Assembly (NCBI GenBank): GCA_902774295.1
Contig: CACYHP010000001.1
Coordinates: forward strand, 1,302,001-1,366,000
DNA from: an uncultured Bacteroidia bacterium
Lineage (GTDB): Bacteria > Bacteroidota > Bacteroidia > Bacteroidales > F082
Direction: 5' to 3'
Length of the DNA: 64,000 nt
Shown here in pieces: positions 17,822 through 25,588 of this stretch (within the stretch, counting starts at the first letter, position 1; the number at the start of each line of letters is the position of its first letter). The notes below the pieces were generated by a model, which was not told where the DNA came from, did no database searches, and was given only the letters and a program-made list of their open reading frames with translations. The position numbers and the translations under genes were made by a program.

Positions 17822-17950
17822 TTAGTTATTTTTGTTTGCTTTGAGAATTTTCCAAATGAGAATAACGACGGCAAATAACTCCGCCGCATAAAGTAAGATG
17901 AACCCTGAACTTATCAACGGGCTGTCGTTAAAAAACTCTTTTATCGTCAT
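17822..17950 (-). CDS. 42-residue single-pass membrane peptide
   Basis: The ATG at 17950 opens 42 codons ending at TAA 17822. The N-terminus reads MTIKEFFNDSPLISSGF, then a hydrophobic helix (ILLYAAELFAVVILIW) and a basic end KILKANKNN. It lies five bases before the start of the 1253-residue T9SS protein and just after a TATTTTTG promoter element, so it is first in the transcript. The SPLISSG segment before the helix faintly echoes VPLGSG in the 86-residue protein at the other end of the unit. No family is recognised. It could be a coupled leader peptide or a real membrane subunit. Confidence 0.6.
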   Translation of the reverse strand: MTIKEFFNDSPLISSGFILLYAAELFAVVILIWKILKANKNN

Positions 17951-17968
17951 AACATGAAATTTCGGCTG

Positions 17969-17976
17969 CAAAAATA
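17969..17976 (-). promoter_or_regulatory. -7 promoter element for the 42-aa/GLUG/86-aa unit
   Basis: Reads TATTTTTG on the minus strand, 18 bases before the ATG at 17950. A pair of 18-bp direct repeats lies just upstream (17995-18033). Confidence 0.6.
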
Positions 17977-17994
17977 TACCGAAAATCCATTGAG

Positions 17995-18033
17995 GATTTT
18001 ATTCTGGGTGTAAAAGATTTTATTCTGGGTGTA
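17995..18033. repeat. Pair of 18-bp direct repeats upstream of a promoter
   Basis: GATTTTATTCTGGGTGTA occurs twice (17995-18012 and 18016-18033) with three bases between, a 21-bp period of two helical turns. The position, about 20-55 bases upstream of the -7 element at 17969-17976 on the minus strand, is right for an activator or repressor binding two adjacent sites. Confidence 0.6.
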
Positions 18034-18036
18034 TTG

Positions 18037-18063
18037 TTGTTGCAAAAATCAGAATTGCAACAA
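18037..18063. other. Inverted repeat after coaE
   Basis: Arms TTGTTGCAA (18037-18045) and TTGCAACAA (18055-18063) enclose nine bases. It starts six bases beyond the coaE stop codon. No T-tract follows on the coaE strand, so it may be a weak terminator or an operator. Confidence 0.45.
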
Positions 18064-18068
18064 ATTTT

Positions 18069-18644
18069 TTAGGAAAGTTGCTTGTCGATGGTCTCAACTT
18101 GTGGCTCTAAAGCCTTGTCGCCGTCGTTGTAAATCACGAAATCGGCTTTTGATATTTTGGTTTCTTCGCTCATCTGCAGGCGCATTCTCGAGCGGACATT
18201 CTCCTCGGTGCAGTCGTCGCGCTCCATAACTCGCTGTAAACGAATGTCTTCTGGCGCCGACACAAATATTATCTTATCGAAATATTTGCCATAATTCTTC
18301 TCAAATAAAATCGCTGACTCATAAAGCACGTATGGCGATGTCTGCTGTTCGCACCACTCGTCAAAATGTTGATTCAGAGCAGGATAGAGCACCGATTCGA
18401 TAAACTTCATCGCCTCTTCATTCTTAAAAAGATGATAGGAGAGGAGCTTCCGGTTTAAAGTGCCGTCTTCAAAATACACTTCTTCACCGAATCTCTTGAT
18501 AATCTGCTCTTTTACAGAAGGAATAAGGTAAAGCTTCTTGGTTTCATCATCGGAATAGAACACCGGGATACCGAGTCTTTCGAACATCTTGCAAACGTAG
18601 CTCTTTCCGCTGCCGATGTTGCCGGTGATTCCAACCTTTTTCAT
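18069..18644 (-). CDS. coaE: Dephospho-CoA kinase
   Basis: 191 residues. P-loop GNIGSGKS at residues 8-15, then FERLGIPVFYSDDETKKLY, the substrate-binding aspartate region, and VVYESAILFE-like (YVLYESAILFEK) motif. It phosphorylates dephospho-CoA at the 3' hydroxyl to give coenzyme A. The start codon overlaps the ybbR stop by one base (TAATG), indicating coupling. It is the last gene of the DUF1573-yajC-ybbR-coaE order common in Bacteroidales. Confidence 0.95.
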   Translation of the reverse strand: MKKVGITGNIGSGKSYVCKMFERLGIPVFYSDDETKKLYLIPSVKEQIIKRFGEEVYFEDGTLNRKLLSYHLFKNEEAMKFIESVLYPALNQHFDEWCEQQTSPYVLYESAILFEKNYGKYFDKIIFVSAPEDIRLQRVMERDDCTEENVRSRMRLQMSEETKISKADFVIYNDGDKALEPQVETIDKQLS

Positions 18645-19585
18645 TATTTCACGATTATGTATTCCACTTCTCTCGGATTGATGCCGATAATCTGTGTGTT
18701 GTTTGGAGACAGCACCAATTCTACAGGCAACATGTCATTAAAAAATATGTCCGTCGTGTCGACAATGGCCTTAAACGACATGCTGTTGATGATGGGGTAG
18801 TCTTTCATGGCGACAATGTATCTGACGCTCACCTTGTCGGGATACAGATGCATTTTCACGTTGCCTGGAATGGTTATCGGTATCACCACCTCCGATTCGG
18901 TGTATTTCTCAACATTGACTGATACCTCCACCTCTGTGATGTCGGTTTTCAGCTTCTCGTCCAAATCGATTTTGGCTTTTGCCACAATGTTTTGGTTCAC
19001 ATTCTTTCGTGTGACGGTTTCGGTTTTGATGAATTTGGTTCTGTTCACATCATCCACTGTGCCGTAAATGATAATGGAATCAGGTGTTGACGTCGGCTCG
19101 CCGTAATAATTGTACTGACGCTCGAACAGGAAACTGGTTTCAGGCACTATCTTCACCTTTTTTGAGGCCAGACGGCTCATTCGGAAATATTGTGTGTCGT
19201 CGGTCAGCTGGATGTCGTTGCTGTTTGATGCCAGGAAAACAGCAATTTGTTCTATGATGGCTCTGCTGCTGTAAGAGAAGACATAGTCCTCTGTTATCTT
19301 GTATTTCACCTCTTTCAGAGAGATGTCGATTTTACGTTGTTCTTTCTTTCGGAAATAGTAATTCAGCAACTTGAATCCCGATGTCGTCACAGTCGCGCTC
19401 ACCTCCTGGTCGTTGTCGGAAACTATTTGCGAGGCGGGAATGTCGACATAATGAATGGCAAAAGGAACAGTCACGGTATAAGTGTCAGACAGCTTGATGA
19501 TAAGCCATAATAAAGCGGCGACGAGCATGAAAACTAACATCCCGCTTATGCTGCTGACTCTTTGTCTATGTTCTTCTTTTGCCAT
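18644..19585 (-). CDS. YbbR-domain membrane-anchored protein
   Basis: 313 residues. One N-terminal transmembrane helix (about residues 13-32, ISGMLVFMLVAALLWLIIKL) is followed by an extracytoplasmic part with YbbR-like beta modules (VPFAIHYVDIPAS, VVIPITIPGNVKMHLYPDKVSVRY). In Firmicutes, YbbR/CdaR regulates diadenylate cyclase; in Bacteroidales the gene sits between yajC and coaE and its role is not established. It overlaps coaE by one base and lies 25 bases from yajC. Confidence 0.85.
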   Translation of the reverse strand: MAKEEHRQRVSSISGMLVFMLVAALLWLIIKLSDTYTVTVPFAIHYVDIPASQIVSDNDQEVSATVTTSGFKLLNYYFRKKEQRKIDISLKEVKYKITEDYVFSYSSRAIIEQIAVFLASNSNDIQLTDDTQYFRMSRLASKKVKIVPETSFLFERQYNYYGEPTSTPDSIIIYGTVDDVNRTKFIKTETVTRKNVNQNIVAKAKIDLDEKLKTDITEVEVSVNVEKYTESEVVIPITIPGNVKMHLYPDKVSVRYIVAMKDYPIINSMSFKAIVDTTDIFFNDMLPVELVLSPNNTQIIGINPREVEYIIVK

Positions 19586-19610
19586 TCTTCTGAAAGCTCA
19601 GCTAAAACTA

Positions 19611-19928
19611 TTATTTTCTTGCTGCAGCCGGTGTAGCCACGATAGCCGATTTCTCGATTTCGATTTTCACGTTGCTGTCGATAGAAACGAGCACTGTTGT
19701 CTCTTTCACTTCCATCACTTTGCCGTGGATGCCGCCGATTGTGACGATGTCATCGCCCTTCTGGAGAGCTTCACGGAACTTCTGTTCCTCTTTCTGTTTC
19801 TTGTTTTGTGGACGGATGAAGAAAAGCCAGAAAATCACGAAAATCGCTACAATCATGATGAGGCCTGAATAACCGCCGCCTTGCTGTGGCTGTGCAGCCT
19901 GAAGTAAAAACATGCTTAATGTGTTCAT
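19611..19928 (-). CDS. yajC: Preprotein translocase subunit YajC
   Basis: 105 residues. An N-terminal Gln/Gly-rich stretch, one transmembrane helix (LIMIVAIFVIFWLFFI), then the family motif RPQNKKQKEEQKFREALQ and a small beta domain with GDDIVTIGGIHGKV. It is an accessory inner-membrane partner of SecDF in the Sec pathway. It lies 31 bases after the DUF1573 gene and 25 before ybbR. Confidence 0.95.
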   Translation of the reverse strand: MNTLSMFLLQAAQPQQGGGYSGLIMIVAIFVIFWLFFIRPQNKKQKEEQKFREALQKGDDIVTIGGIHGKVMEVKETTVLVSIDSNVKIEIEKSAIVATPAAARK

Positions 19929-19959
19929 ATTAATTATTTTAAAGATTTAACATTCAAAA

Positions 19960-20409
19960 TTAAAAATTGTCAACTGTTTGAACCTGAGCCTTGAATTTCA
20001 ATATCGTCTCCGAAGGGTTGGTGTTTGCCTTTACGATGACTCTTTTGTTTTGAAATCCTTTGTGGCCTTTGCTGTCGTAGGTAAGGCTTATGCCGCCTTC
20101 ATCGCCTGGTTTTATAGGCTCTTTCGGGAATTTGATGTCGGTGCAGCCGCATGTCTTCTCGACAGCGCTGATAATCAGCGGAGCATTGCCGGTGTTCTTG
20201 AATTTATAGGTAAACGACACCTGCTCGCCCTGAATCATCTTGCCGAAATCGTGCTCCAGAACCTTGAACTCAATCTTAGGCTCCTTGTTGTTCTTGCTCT
20301 CTGTAGCCGATGCCGGATTATTCACCAAACCCGTATTGATCTTGCTGTCATTCTCACCGCAAGACCACATCAAAAGTGTTAATAATAATGATAATACTGT
20401 TCTTTTCAT
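19960..20409 (-). CDS. DUF1573 lipoprotein
   Basis: 149 residues. The signal peptide ends in a lipobox (LLMWSC, Cys about 17). The mature part carries DUF1573, an Ig-like (ASH/MSP-related) fold, with the hallmark EHDFGKMIQGEQVSFTYKFKN and KTCGCTDIKFP. These periplasmic or outer-membrane lipoproteins are widespread in Bacteroidetes, with unknown function. It is first in the DUF1573-yajC-ybbR-coaE series. Confidence 0.88.
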   Translation of the reverse strand: MKRTVLSLLLTLLMWSCGENDSKINTGLVNNPASATESKNNKEPKIEFKVLEHDFGKMIQGEQVSFTYKFKNTGNAPLIISAVEKTCGCTDIKFPKEPIKPGDEGGISLTYDSKGHKGFQNKRVIVKANTNPSETILKFKAQVQTVDNF

Positions 20410-20433
20410 TTTTTATTCTTTTCATTTTGTTTT

Positions 20434-20524
20434 GTCATTTCGAGCTTGTCGAGAAATCCTTTTGTTCAGATAACATTTGAAACAGAAGATTTCTCCACTC
20501 CGCTTTGCTACGGTCGAAATGACG
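20434..20524. repeat. Repeat family A, two-armed copy
   Basis: The left end reads GTCATTTCGAGCTTGTCGAG and the right end reads CTACGGTCGAAATGACGG, with GAGAAATC and GATTTCTC inside, giving a long imperfect hairpin. It lies between two minus-strand genes (the gliding-type T9SS gene and DUF1573), seven bases from the former's stop. Confidence 0.8.
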
Positions 20525-20530
20525 GAGGCG

Positions 20531-21703
20531 TTAACGCCCCGAGTTCCAAATCATCACACTTCCTTTATACTTATAATTCTGTGTCTCTCCTTTGCATTCC
20601 AAAACGTAGAAATATGTTCCGTCAGGCAGCTTGCCGCCGTCCCAGTCGTTTCTGTAATCTTTCGATTCATAAACTGTCCGGCCCCATCTGTTAAACACTA
20701 CAAGCTTATGGCTGAGGAAATACTCGTTCAAATTGTTGATAGGCTTGCCTTCATCGCCGTATCCGATCTCGAAATAATCGTTGACGCCGTCGCCGTTAGG
20801 GGTGAAGATGTTAGGGATTCTCAGCCTTACCGGAAGAGCCTGAATGCTGCCGTGGAAGGTGGTGTCGCATCCGTAATCGTTGGTCACTGTCAGCATAGCG
20901 TTATATTGACCTTCTGTCGTCACCGTGACTTTCGGTCGCTCGCTTGGGAAGGTGATGTCATATCCGTCGAACTCCCAGAAATAATTTGAAATTTCAATGA
21001 GAGAATCTTGTCCGTGATAATCGGTGCTGTTGTTGGTGAACCACCATGTTACGAAAGGTTTGTCAAGGTAAACGGTGTCAGCCGGGTCGGAGAAAATCTC
21101 GACATTCGGATTCAGATGAGCTCTGAGGCGCACGGTGTCGGTCTGCGAGCATCCGTACTCGTTGGTGACCGTCATCGTGTAGTTGGTGTAGGCGCTCAAA
21201 CCCATAGCAATCTGAGGGTCATCCAGATATTGGATAGGCTGAATCGGGGCATTCCAGTGATATGTGAACGATGAATATCCGCCTCCTGAAGCGGTTGCCT
21301 TTGCCTTTGCGGTCTTTCCGTTGTCGTCACTCTTATCGGAGCAGGTCAACGAGAGTTGTTCGAAAGCGATGTTAAACTTCGGGCGCATTGTTATTGTTAT
21401 GCTGTTGTTGCACACGGGCGTGCCGGAAGCTGTGTTCCAAACATAGACGTCATAAACCGAGTTGTTCTCAGTGATTGTTGCCAATGCCGACGGTCCGTCG
21501 CTGATAGTGTCGCCTTTGTGAATCCATGCATACGAATAGTTGATGTTCATATCAACGCTCATCAAAATATCGTCGTTCCAGCACACCGGCATAGTCACTC
21601 CGTCTTCAAGATGAATCTCGCATTGAGCCTTTATCTCGTTGAAAGAGAATAGTATAGCAATAGCTAACAAGATGATTTTATATGACTTCTCCAATCTTTT
21701 CAT
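20531..21703 (-). CDS. T9SS cargo with gliding-motility-type (type B) C-terminal domain
   Basis: 390 residues from the ATG at 21703, chosen because it directly precedes a signal peptide (KIILLAIAILFSFNEIKAQ); an upstream in-frame ATG would be read through repeat DNA. The middle holds PKD/Ig-like modules (SLTCSDKSDDNGKTAKAKA, TVTNEYGCSQTD twice in form). The last 95 residues (IPNIFTPNGDGVNDYFEI...FNRWGRTVYES...LPDGTYFYVLE) are the gliding-motility-associated C-terminal domain, a T9SS sorting signal. It is a surface or secreted protein with no catalytic motif. Confidence 0.88.
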   Translation of the reverse strand: MKRLEKSYKIILLAIAILFSFNEIKAQCEIHLEDGVTMPVCWNDDILMSVDMNINYSYAWIHKGDTISDGPSALATITENNSVYDVYVWNTASGTPVCNNSITITMRPKFNIAFEQLSLTCSDKSDDNGKTAKAKATASGGGYSSFTYHWNAPIQPIQYLDDPQIAMGLSAYTNYTMTVTNEYGCSQTDTVRLRAHLNPNVEIFSDPADTVYLDKPFVTWWFTNNSTDYHGQDSLIEISNYFWEFDGYDITFPSERPKVTVTTEGQYNAMLTVTNDYGCDTTFHGSIQALPVRLRIPNIFTPNGDGVNDYFEIGYGDEGKPINNLNEYFLSHKLVVFNRWGRTVYESKDYRNDWDGGKLPDGTYFYVLECKGETQNYKYKGSVMIWNSGR

Positions 21704-21721
21704 TTTATAATCATTAATTTG

Positions 21722-21729
21722 CAAAAATA
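21722..21729 (-). promoter_or_regulatory. -7 promoter element for the gliding-type T9SS gene
   Basis: Reads TATTTTTG on the minus strand, 18 bases before the ATG at 21703. It supports that start over the upstream ATG. Confidence 0.55.
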
Positions 21730-21779
21730 ATAAATTTCTTTTAATTAATGTGGAAATTGTAAAAATATTGTCTGTGATC

Positions 21780-21827
21780 GTCATTTCCACAATTTGTCGG
21801 AGATTCCTCCGCTGCGGTCGGAATGAC
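21780..21827. repeat. Repeat family A, degenerate short copy
   Basis: GTCATTTCCAC at one end, GGTCGGAATGAC at the other, and GGAGATTCCTCC in the middle form a compact hairpin. It lies in the divergent region between the T9SS gene and clpB. Confidence 0.6.
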
Positions 21828-21897
21828 AGCATTCATGTCAAAATGGCAGATTTGATCTTTTGGATTACTTTTTGATGTATTTAAAGCAAAACAATAG

Positions 21898-21904
21898 AAA
21901 GGAG
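21898..21904 (+). promoter_or_regulatory. Strong Shine-Dalgarno site for clpB
   Basis: AAAGGAG sits eight bases before the ATG at 21913. Such a purine-rich site is unusual here, where most genes lack one. It fixes the start of the N-domain-less ClpB and shows that the short form is the intended product. Confidence 0.7.
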
Positions 21905-21912
21905 AAAAAACA

Positions 21913-23994
21913 ATGAATAACAACCAGTTTAACAATCAACAGAACGGACAGGAGAGGGCTTTGGACCGCTTTGCGCGAAACCTCAACGAGCTCGCCGAGA
22001 AAGGCAAACTCGACCCGGTGATAGGCCGTGATGAGGAGATACGTCGAGTGCTTCAGATCTTGTCGCGACGCACCAAAAACAACCCTATATTAATAGGTGA
22101 GCCTGGTGTGGGTAAGACGGCAATAGCTGAAGGTCTTGCTCAGCGTATCGTGAGCGGCGACGTGCCTGAGAACCTGAAGTCGAAGAAGGTGTATTCCCTT
22201 GATATGGGCGCACTTATCGCTGGCGCAATGTACAAGGGCGAGTTTGAGGAACGTCTGAAATCGGTCATCAAAGAGGTGGTTGAGAGCGAAGGCGAAGTGA
22301 TACTCTTCATCGATGAGATACATACCTTGGTGGGTGCCGGCGGCGGTCAGGGCGCTATGGATGCGGCAAACATCCTGAAGCCGGCTCTGGCGCGTGGCGA
22401 ACTGCGTGCCATCGGTGCGACCACACTCAACGAATATCAGAAATATTTTGAGCAGGATAAGGCTCTAGAACGTCGTTTCCAAATCGTGATGATCGACGAG
22501 CCTGACGAGCAGTCGGCAATATCGATTTTGCGTGGTCTGAAAGAGAAATACGAGACACACCATCAGGTGCGTATCCTCGATGAAGCTATAATAGCTGCTG
22601 TGGATTTGTCAATCCGTTATATCTCCGACAGGTTCTTGCCTGATAAGGCTATCGACTTGATCGATGAGGCGGCTTCACGTCTGCGTCTGCAGATAAACTC
22701 GGTGCCAGAGGAACTCGAAGACGTGCAACGTAAGATTCGTCAGCTTGAGATCGAACGCGAGGCTATCAAACGTGAGAACGACAAGAAGAAGGTCGAGGAG
22801 TTGACCAAGAGTATCAATGAATTGGATAAGCAACGCCAGGATATCCGCATGCGTTGGGAGACCGAGCGAGGCTTTGTGGAGAAGATTCAAAAAGAAAAGA
22901 AAAACATCGAGGACTACAAATACCAAGCGACAGTGGCTGAACGTGAAGGCAACTACGGCAAGGTCGCAGAGCTGCGTTATGGCAAGATTGCCGAGTCAGA
23001 GGCTGCTATAGCCAAAGCTAAAGAGCAACTCATTAAGGTTCAAGGCGATCACCCGCTCGTCGATGAGGAGGTGAAAGCCGACGATGTGGCTGAAATCGTG
23101 TCACGTTGGACGGGCATCCCGGTGCATAAGATGATGCAGAGCGAGCGTGAGAAGCTGCTGAACCTCGAGTCAGAGCTGCATAAACGTGTCGTTGGACAAG
23201 ACGACGCTATCGCCGCTGTCTCCGATGCTATCAGAAGGAGCAGGGCAGGCTTGCAGGACTCGAAACGACCTATTGGCTCGTTCATATTCTTGGGTACTAC
23301 AGGTGTCGGTAAGACCGAGCTGGCAAAGGCGTTGGCGGAGTTTCTGTTCGATAATGAGAACAACATGGTGCGTATCGACATGTCGGAATATCAGGAGCGT
23401 CATACCGTGTCGCGTTTGATTGGTGCGCCTCCAGGATATGTAGGCTATGAAGAGAGTGGCCAACTCACAGAGGCAGTGCGTCGTAAGCCATATTCGGTGG
23501 TGCTTCTCGACGAGATCGAAAAGGCTCATCCTGACGTGTTCAACATCCTGTTGCAGGTGCTCGACGATGGTCGTCTGACCGACAACAAAGGCCGTCTGGT
23601 CGACTTTAAAAACACCATCATCATCATGACGTCGAACGTGCCAGAAAGCGAGCTTCGCAACCATTTCCGTCCGGAGTTTTTGAACCGTATCGATGACATC
23701 ATCGTGTTCAAGCAACTCACTGAGGAACAGATCGTTAGCGTCGTCGCAATGCAGTTCAACAAGGTCAAAGAGATGTTAAAGCCAAACGGCATCGACATCA
23801 CCATGACCGACGCCGCGATGAAATACATGGCAAAGATCAGCTACGACCCTCAATACGGTGCACGACCGGTGAAACGTATGATGCAGCGTGAGATGCTGAA
23901 TGAATTGTCGCGCATGATCATCGCCGACAAGGTCAACAAAGACAAGCCGATTACTGTTGATTACGACGGGAATGGATTAGTGTTTAAAAACTAA
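21913..23994 (+). CDS. clpB: ClpB-type disaggregase without N-terminal domain
   Basis: 693 residues against about 860 for full ClpB. After a 13-residue Asn/Gln-rich leader it enters AAA-1 at once ([15 protein letters not shown]; Walker [10 protein letters not shown]; Walker [11 protein letters not shown]). The coiled-coil M-domain (about residues 300-400) separates ClpB from ClpA/ClpC. AAA-2 has GTTGVGKTE and [10 protein letters not shown]. Two oddities: the N-domain that recognises substrates is missing, and in AAA-2 only about ten residues separate TSN from RPEFLNR, some 25 fewer than in E. coli ClpB. The family resolubilises aggregates with DnaK. A strong ribosome site supports this start. 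Confidence 0.9.
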   Translation: MNNNQFNNQQNGQERALDRFARNLNELAEKGKLDPVIGRDEEIRRVLQILSRRTKNNPILIGEPGVGKTAIAEGLAQRIVSGDVPENLKSKKVYSLDMGALIAGAMYKGEFEERLKSVIKEVVESEGEVILFIDEIHTLVGAGGGQGAMDAANILKPALARGELRAIGATTLNEYQKYFEQDKALERRFQIVMIDEPDEQSAISILRGLKEKYETHHQVRILDEAIIAAVDLSIRYISDRFLPDKAIDLIDEAASRLRLQINSVPEELEDVQRKIRQLEIEREAIKRENDKKKVEELTKSINELDKQRQDIRMRWETERGFVEKIQKEKKNIEDYKYQATVAEREGNYGKVAELRYGKIAESEAAIAKAKEQLIKVQGDHPLVDEEVKADDVAEIVSRWTGIPVHKMMQSEREKLLNLESELHKRVVGQDDAIAAVSDAIRRSRAGLQDSKRPIGSFIFLGTTGVGKTELAKALAEFLFDNENNMVRIDMSEYQERHTVSRLIGAPPGYVGYEESGQLTEAVRRKPYSVVLLDEIEKAHPDVFNILLQVLDDGRLTDNKGRLVDFKNTIIIMTSNVPESELRNHFRPEFLNRIDDIIVFKQLTEEQIVSVVAMQFNKVKEMLKPNGIDITMTDAAMKYMAKISYDPQYGARPVKRMMQREMLNELSRMIIADKVNKDKPITVDYDGNGLVFKN

Positions 23995-23995
23995 C

Positions 23996-24032
23996 GTCAT
24001 TTCGACCGAAGCGAAGCGTAGTGGAGAAATCC
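23996..24032. repeat. Repeat family A, single arm
   Basis: GTCATTTCGACCGAAGCGAA to GGAGAAATCC, directly after the clpB stop codon. Only one arm is present. Confidence 0.75.
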
Positions 24033-24041
24033 TCTAACAGC

Positions 24042-24080
24042 AAAAACATCCATGGTTATACAGCTGTGGATGTTTTTTTT
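24042..24080 (+). terminator. Terminator after clpB
   Basis: Arms AAAAACATCCA (24042-24052) and TGGATGTTTTT (24067-24077), ending in eight T residues. Confidence 0.85.
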
Positions 24081-24112
24081 ATTAAATCCCGCTCACATAT
24101 CTGAAAATAATT

Positions 24113-24120
24113 TATCTTTG
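24113..24120 (+). promoter_or_regulatory. -7 promoter element for the RhuM-type gene
   Basis: TATCTTTG, 33 bases before the ATG at 24154. The promoter is intact although the gene is broken. Confidence 0.55.
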
Positions 24121-24153
24121 CACCATAAAATTAACACTAAAAATTCACAATTT

Positions 24154-24739
24154 ATGAAAGAAGATAAGATTGTTATTTATCAGACAGAAGACGGGCAAAC
24201 ACAGATAGATGTTCGCTTGGAAAATGAAACTGTATGGCTTACACAAGCCCAAATGGCTGAATTGTTTAATAAAGATCAGTCGGTTGTTGCGCGTCACATT
24301 AATAATGCTTTTAAAGAAGGGGAGTTGGAAGAAAAAAGTAATATGCAAATTTTGCATAATACTCAATATAAATATCGTCCGACCAAGGTTTATAGCCTCG
24401 ATGTTATTATTTCTGTAGGATACAGAGTTAAAAGCAAACGAGGCACAGCTTTCCGTATTTGGGCAAGAAATGTCATAAAAGATTATTTATTGAAAGGTTA
24501 TGCTGTCAATCAGCGAATACATAGCAAACAAATTGCCGAATTGCGTCAACTTGTTCAGATGGTCGGTCGCATTTCTTTGGTTCCTCAACAACAATGGCAT
24601 TCTATATCGTGAAGATGGATCCAAACGCCTTGCCGACAACACTCTTGTAGCATTAACTCTAATGATTGCAGAGAGCAAACCAGAGGAAAAGGATGTGATG
24701 GTTAAGGTGGTTGTGAATCTGATAAACCAGAAGAACTGA
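24154..24739 (+). pseudogene. RhuM/Fic-family gene with internal deletion and frameshift
   Basis: The first frame (from ATG 24154) gives the DNA-binding-like N-terminus of RhuM-family proteins (MKEDKIVIYQTEDGQTQIDV, VWLTQAQMAELFNKDQSVV, RPTKVYSLDVIISVGYRV) up to AELRQLVQMVGR near 24570, then runs into a stop at 24612. In the next frame the sequence resumes as FLWFLNNNGILYREDGSKRL and continues to VVVNLINQKN, the extreme C-terminus of the same family's Fic/Doc-like domain. The middle, probably about 400 bases including the Fic catalytic region, is missing. Family members average about 330 residues and are linked to mobile or restriction loci. Confidence 0.8.
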
Positions 24740-24765
24740 GAATAAATCATTATTTTGTTGAAATT

Positions 24766-24805
24766 ACAAACATGTGCTTCAAAATGACGCATGTTTGTTT
24801 TATTT
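24766..24805 (+). terminator. Hairpin terminator after the RhuM remnant
   Basis: Arms ACAAACATG (24766-24774) and CATGTTTGT (24790-24798), followed by TTTATTTT. Its tail overlaps the next gene's promoter element. Confidence 0.6.
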
Positions 24806-24808
24806 TTG
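24801..24808 (+). promoter_or_regulatory. -7 promoter element for the 238-residue gene
   Basis: TATTTTTG, 21 bases before the ATG at 24830. Confidence 0.55.
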
Positions 24809-24829
24809 CAGTGTTAACAAAAAAATTAT

Positions 24830-25546
24830 ATGGCTGCAAATAATAAAAACCCAATGGTAATCAATGATAAAGTCCTTAAATCACTTTGTCAAGAATATCT
24901 TAATGAAATCGGATTCGGAATTTATGATGATCTTCCAGATATTAAAGTTCGCTATGTTTTGGAAACAAATAAGTTTGGTTATACCTACTTTGGCAATTTC
25001 TTTTTCTTTGGTGATGATTTCTATGTTTGGGATGATGATGAACAATGGAAAGACGATCATAATCAAGATGTGGTTGAAGCTGTTTTTAAAGATAGATTTG
25101 ATAGGTGCGGTTATGCTCATAGAGTTATTTTTGCCGGTGTTGAAACCAAATTTGTTGACTACAATGGTGAACGAATTTTCACTGGTGATGTGATTAAGTT
25201 GGAAGAATCTGCTGAATATGTGCAATATTATGCGGTTGGAGCATGGGCACATGAATGTAATGCTGGCTGCTATTGCTTTATCCTTGACAATCATTATTTG
25301 CCTTTAGAAGATTGCGCCCGTCGGAATTATAAAATGACTCGTATGGGGACGGTTTTCTATCAGCTTGATGCCAGTGATTTTATGGAAGTAAATATGCGCA
25401 CTATGCAGTTTAACGGCTGGCGTGACACCTATGAAGATCGCCAACGTAAACTCCTAATGGCAAAATTCACTCCAAACTTCGATAAGGAAGAATGGAAGTA
25501 TTCGGCATTGGAGATTATCGGAGCGGAATATAATTGGAGAGAATGA
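24830..25546 (+). CDS. Hypothetical acidic, aromatic-rich protein (238 aa)
   Basis: No family recognised. There is no signal peptide or membrane helix, so it is cytoplasmic. It is strongly acidic and aromatic (FGNFFFFGDDFYVWDDDEQW near residue 55). A segment around residues 112-130 (DYNGERIFTGDVIKLEES) resembles the small beta barrel of YopX-like phage proteins, where NG..I..GDI..L recurs; this is a weak hint only. A cysteine cluster (CNAGCYC, about 143-149) and a cysteine at about 161 could bind metal. The gene has its own promoter and AT-rich codon use like the following nuclease gene, suggesting recent acquisition. Confidence 0.6.
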   Translation: MAANNKNPMVINDKVLKSLCQEYLNEIGFGIYDDLPDIKVRYVLETNKFGYTYFGNFFFFGDDFYVWDDDEQWKDDHNQDVVEAVFKDRFDRCGYAHRVIFAGVETKFVDYNGERIFTGDVIKLEESAEYVQYYAVGAWAHECNAGCYCFILDNHYLPLEDCARRNYKMTRMGTVFYQLDASDFMEVNMRTMQFNGWRDTYEDRQRKLLMAKFTPNFDKEEWKYSALEIIGAEYNWRE

Positions 25547-25566
25547 TTAACTGTTTTAAAAATTAT

Positions 25567-25574
25567 TATATTTG
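25567..25574 (+). promoter_or_regulatory. -7 promoter element for the nuclease-WYL-exonuclease operon
   Basis: TATATTTG, 14 bases before the ATG at 25589. Confidence 0.6.
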
Positions 25575-25588
25575 CAAAAAAATCTATT

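Noticed and set aside
21704..21832. Upstream start for the gliding-type T9SS protein
   Set aside because: It would translate a family A repeat and the promoter region and would bury the signal peptide.
24052..24153. Upstream start extending the RhuM remnant
   Set aside because: The extension would be encoded by the clpB terminator and the gene's own promoter.
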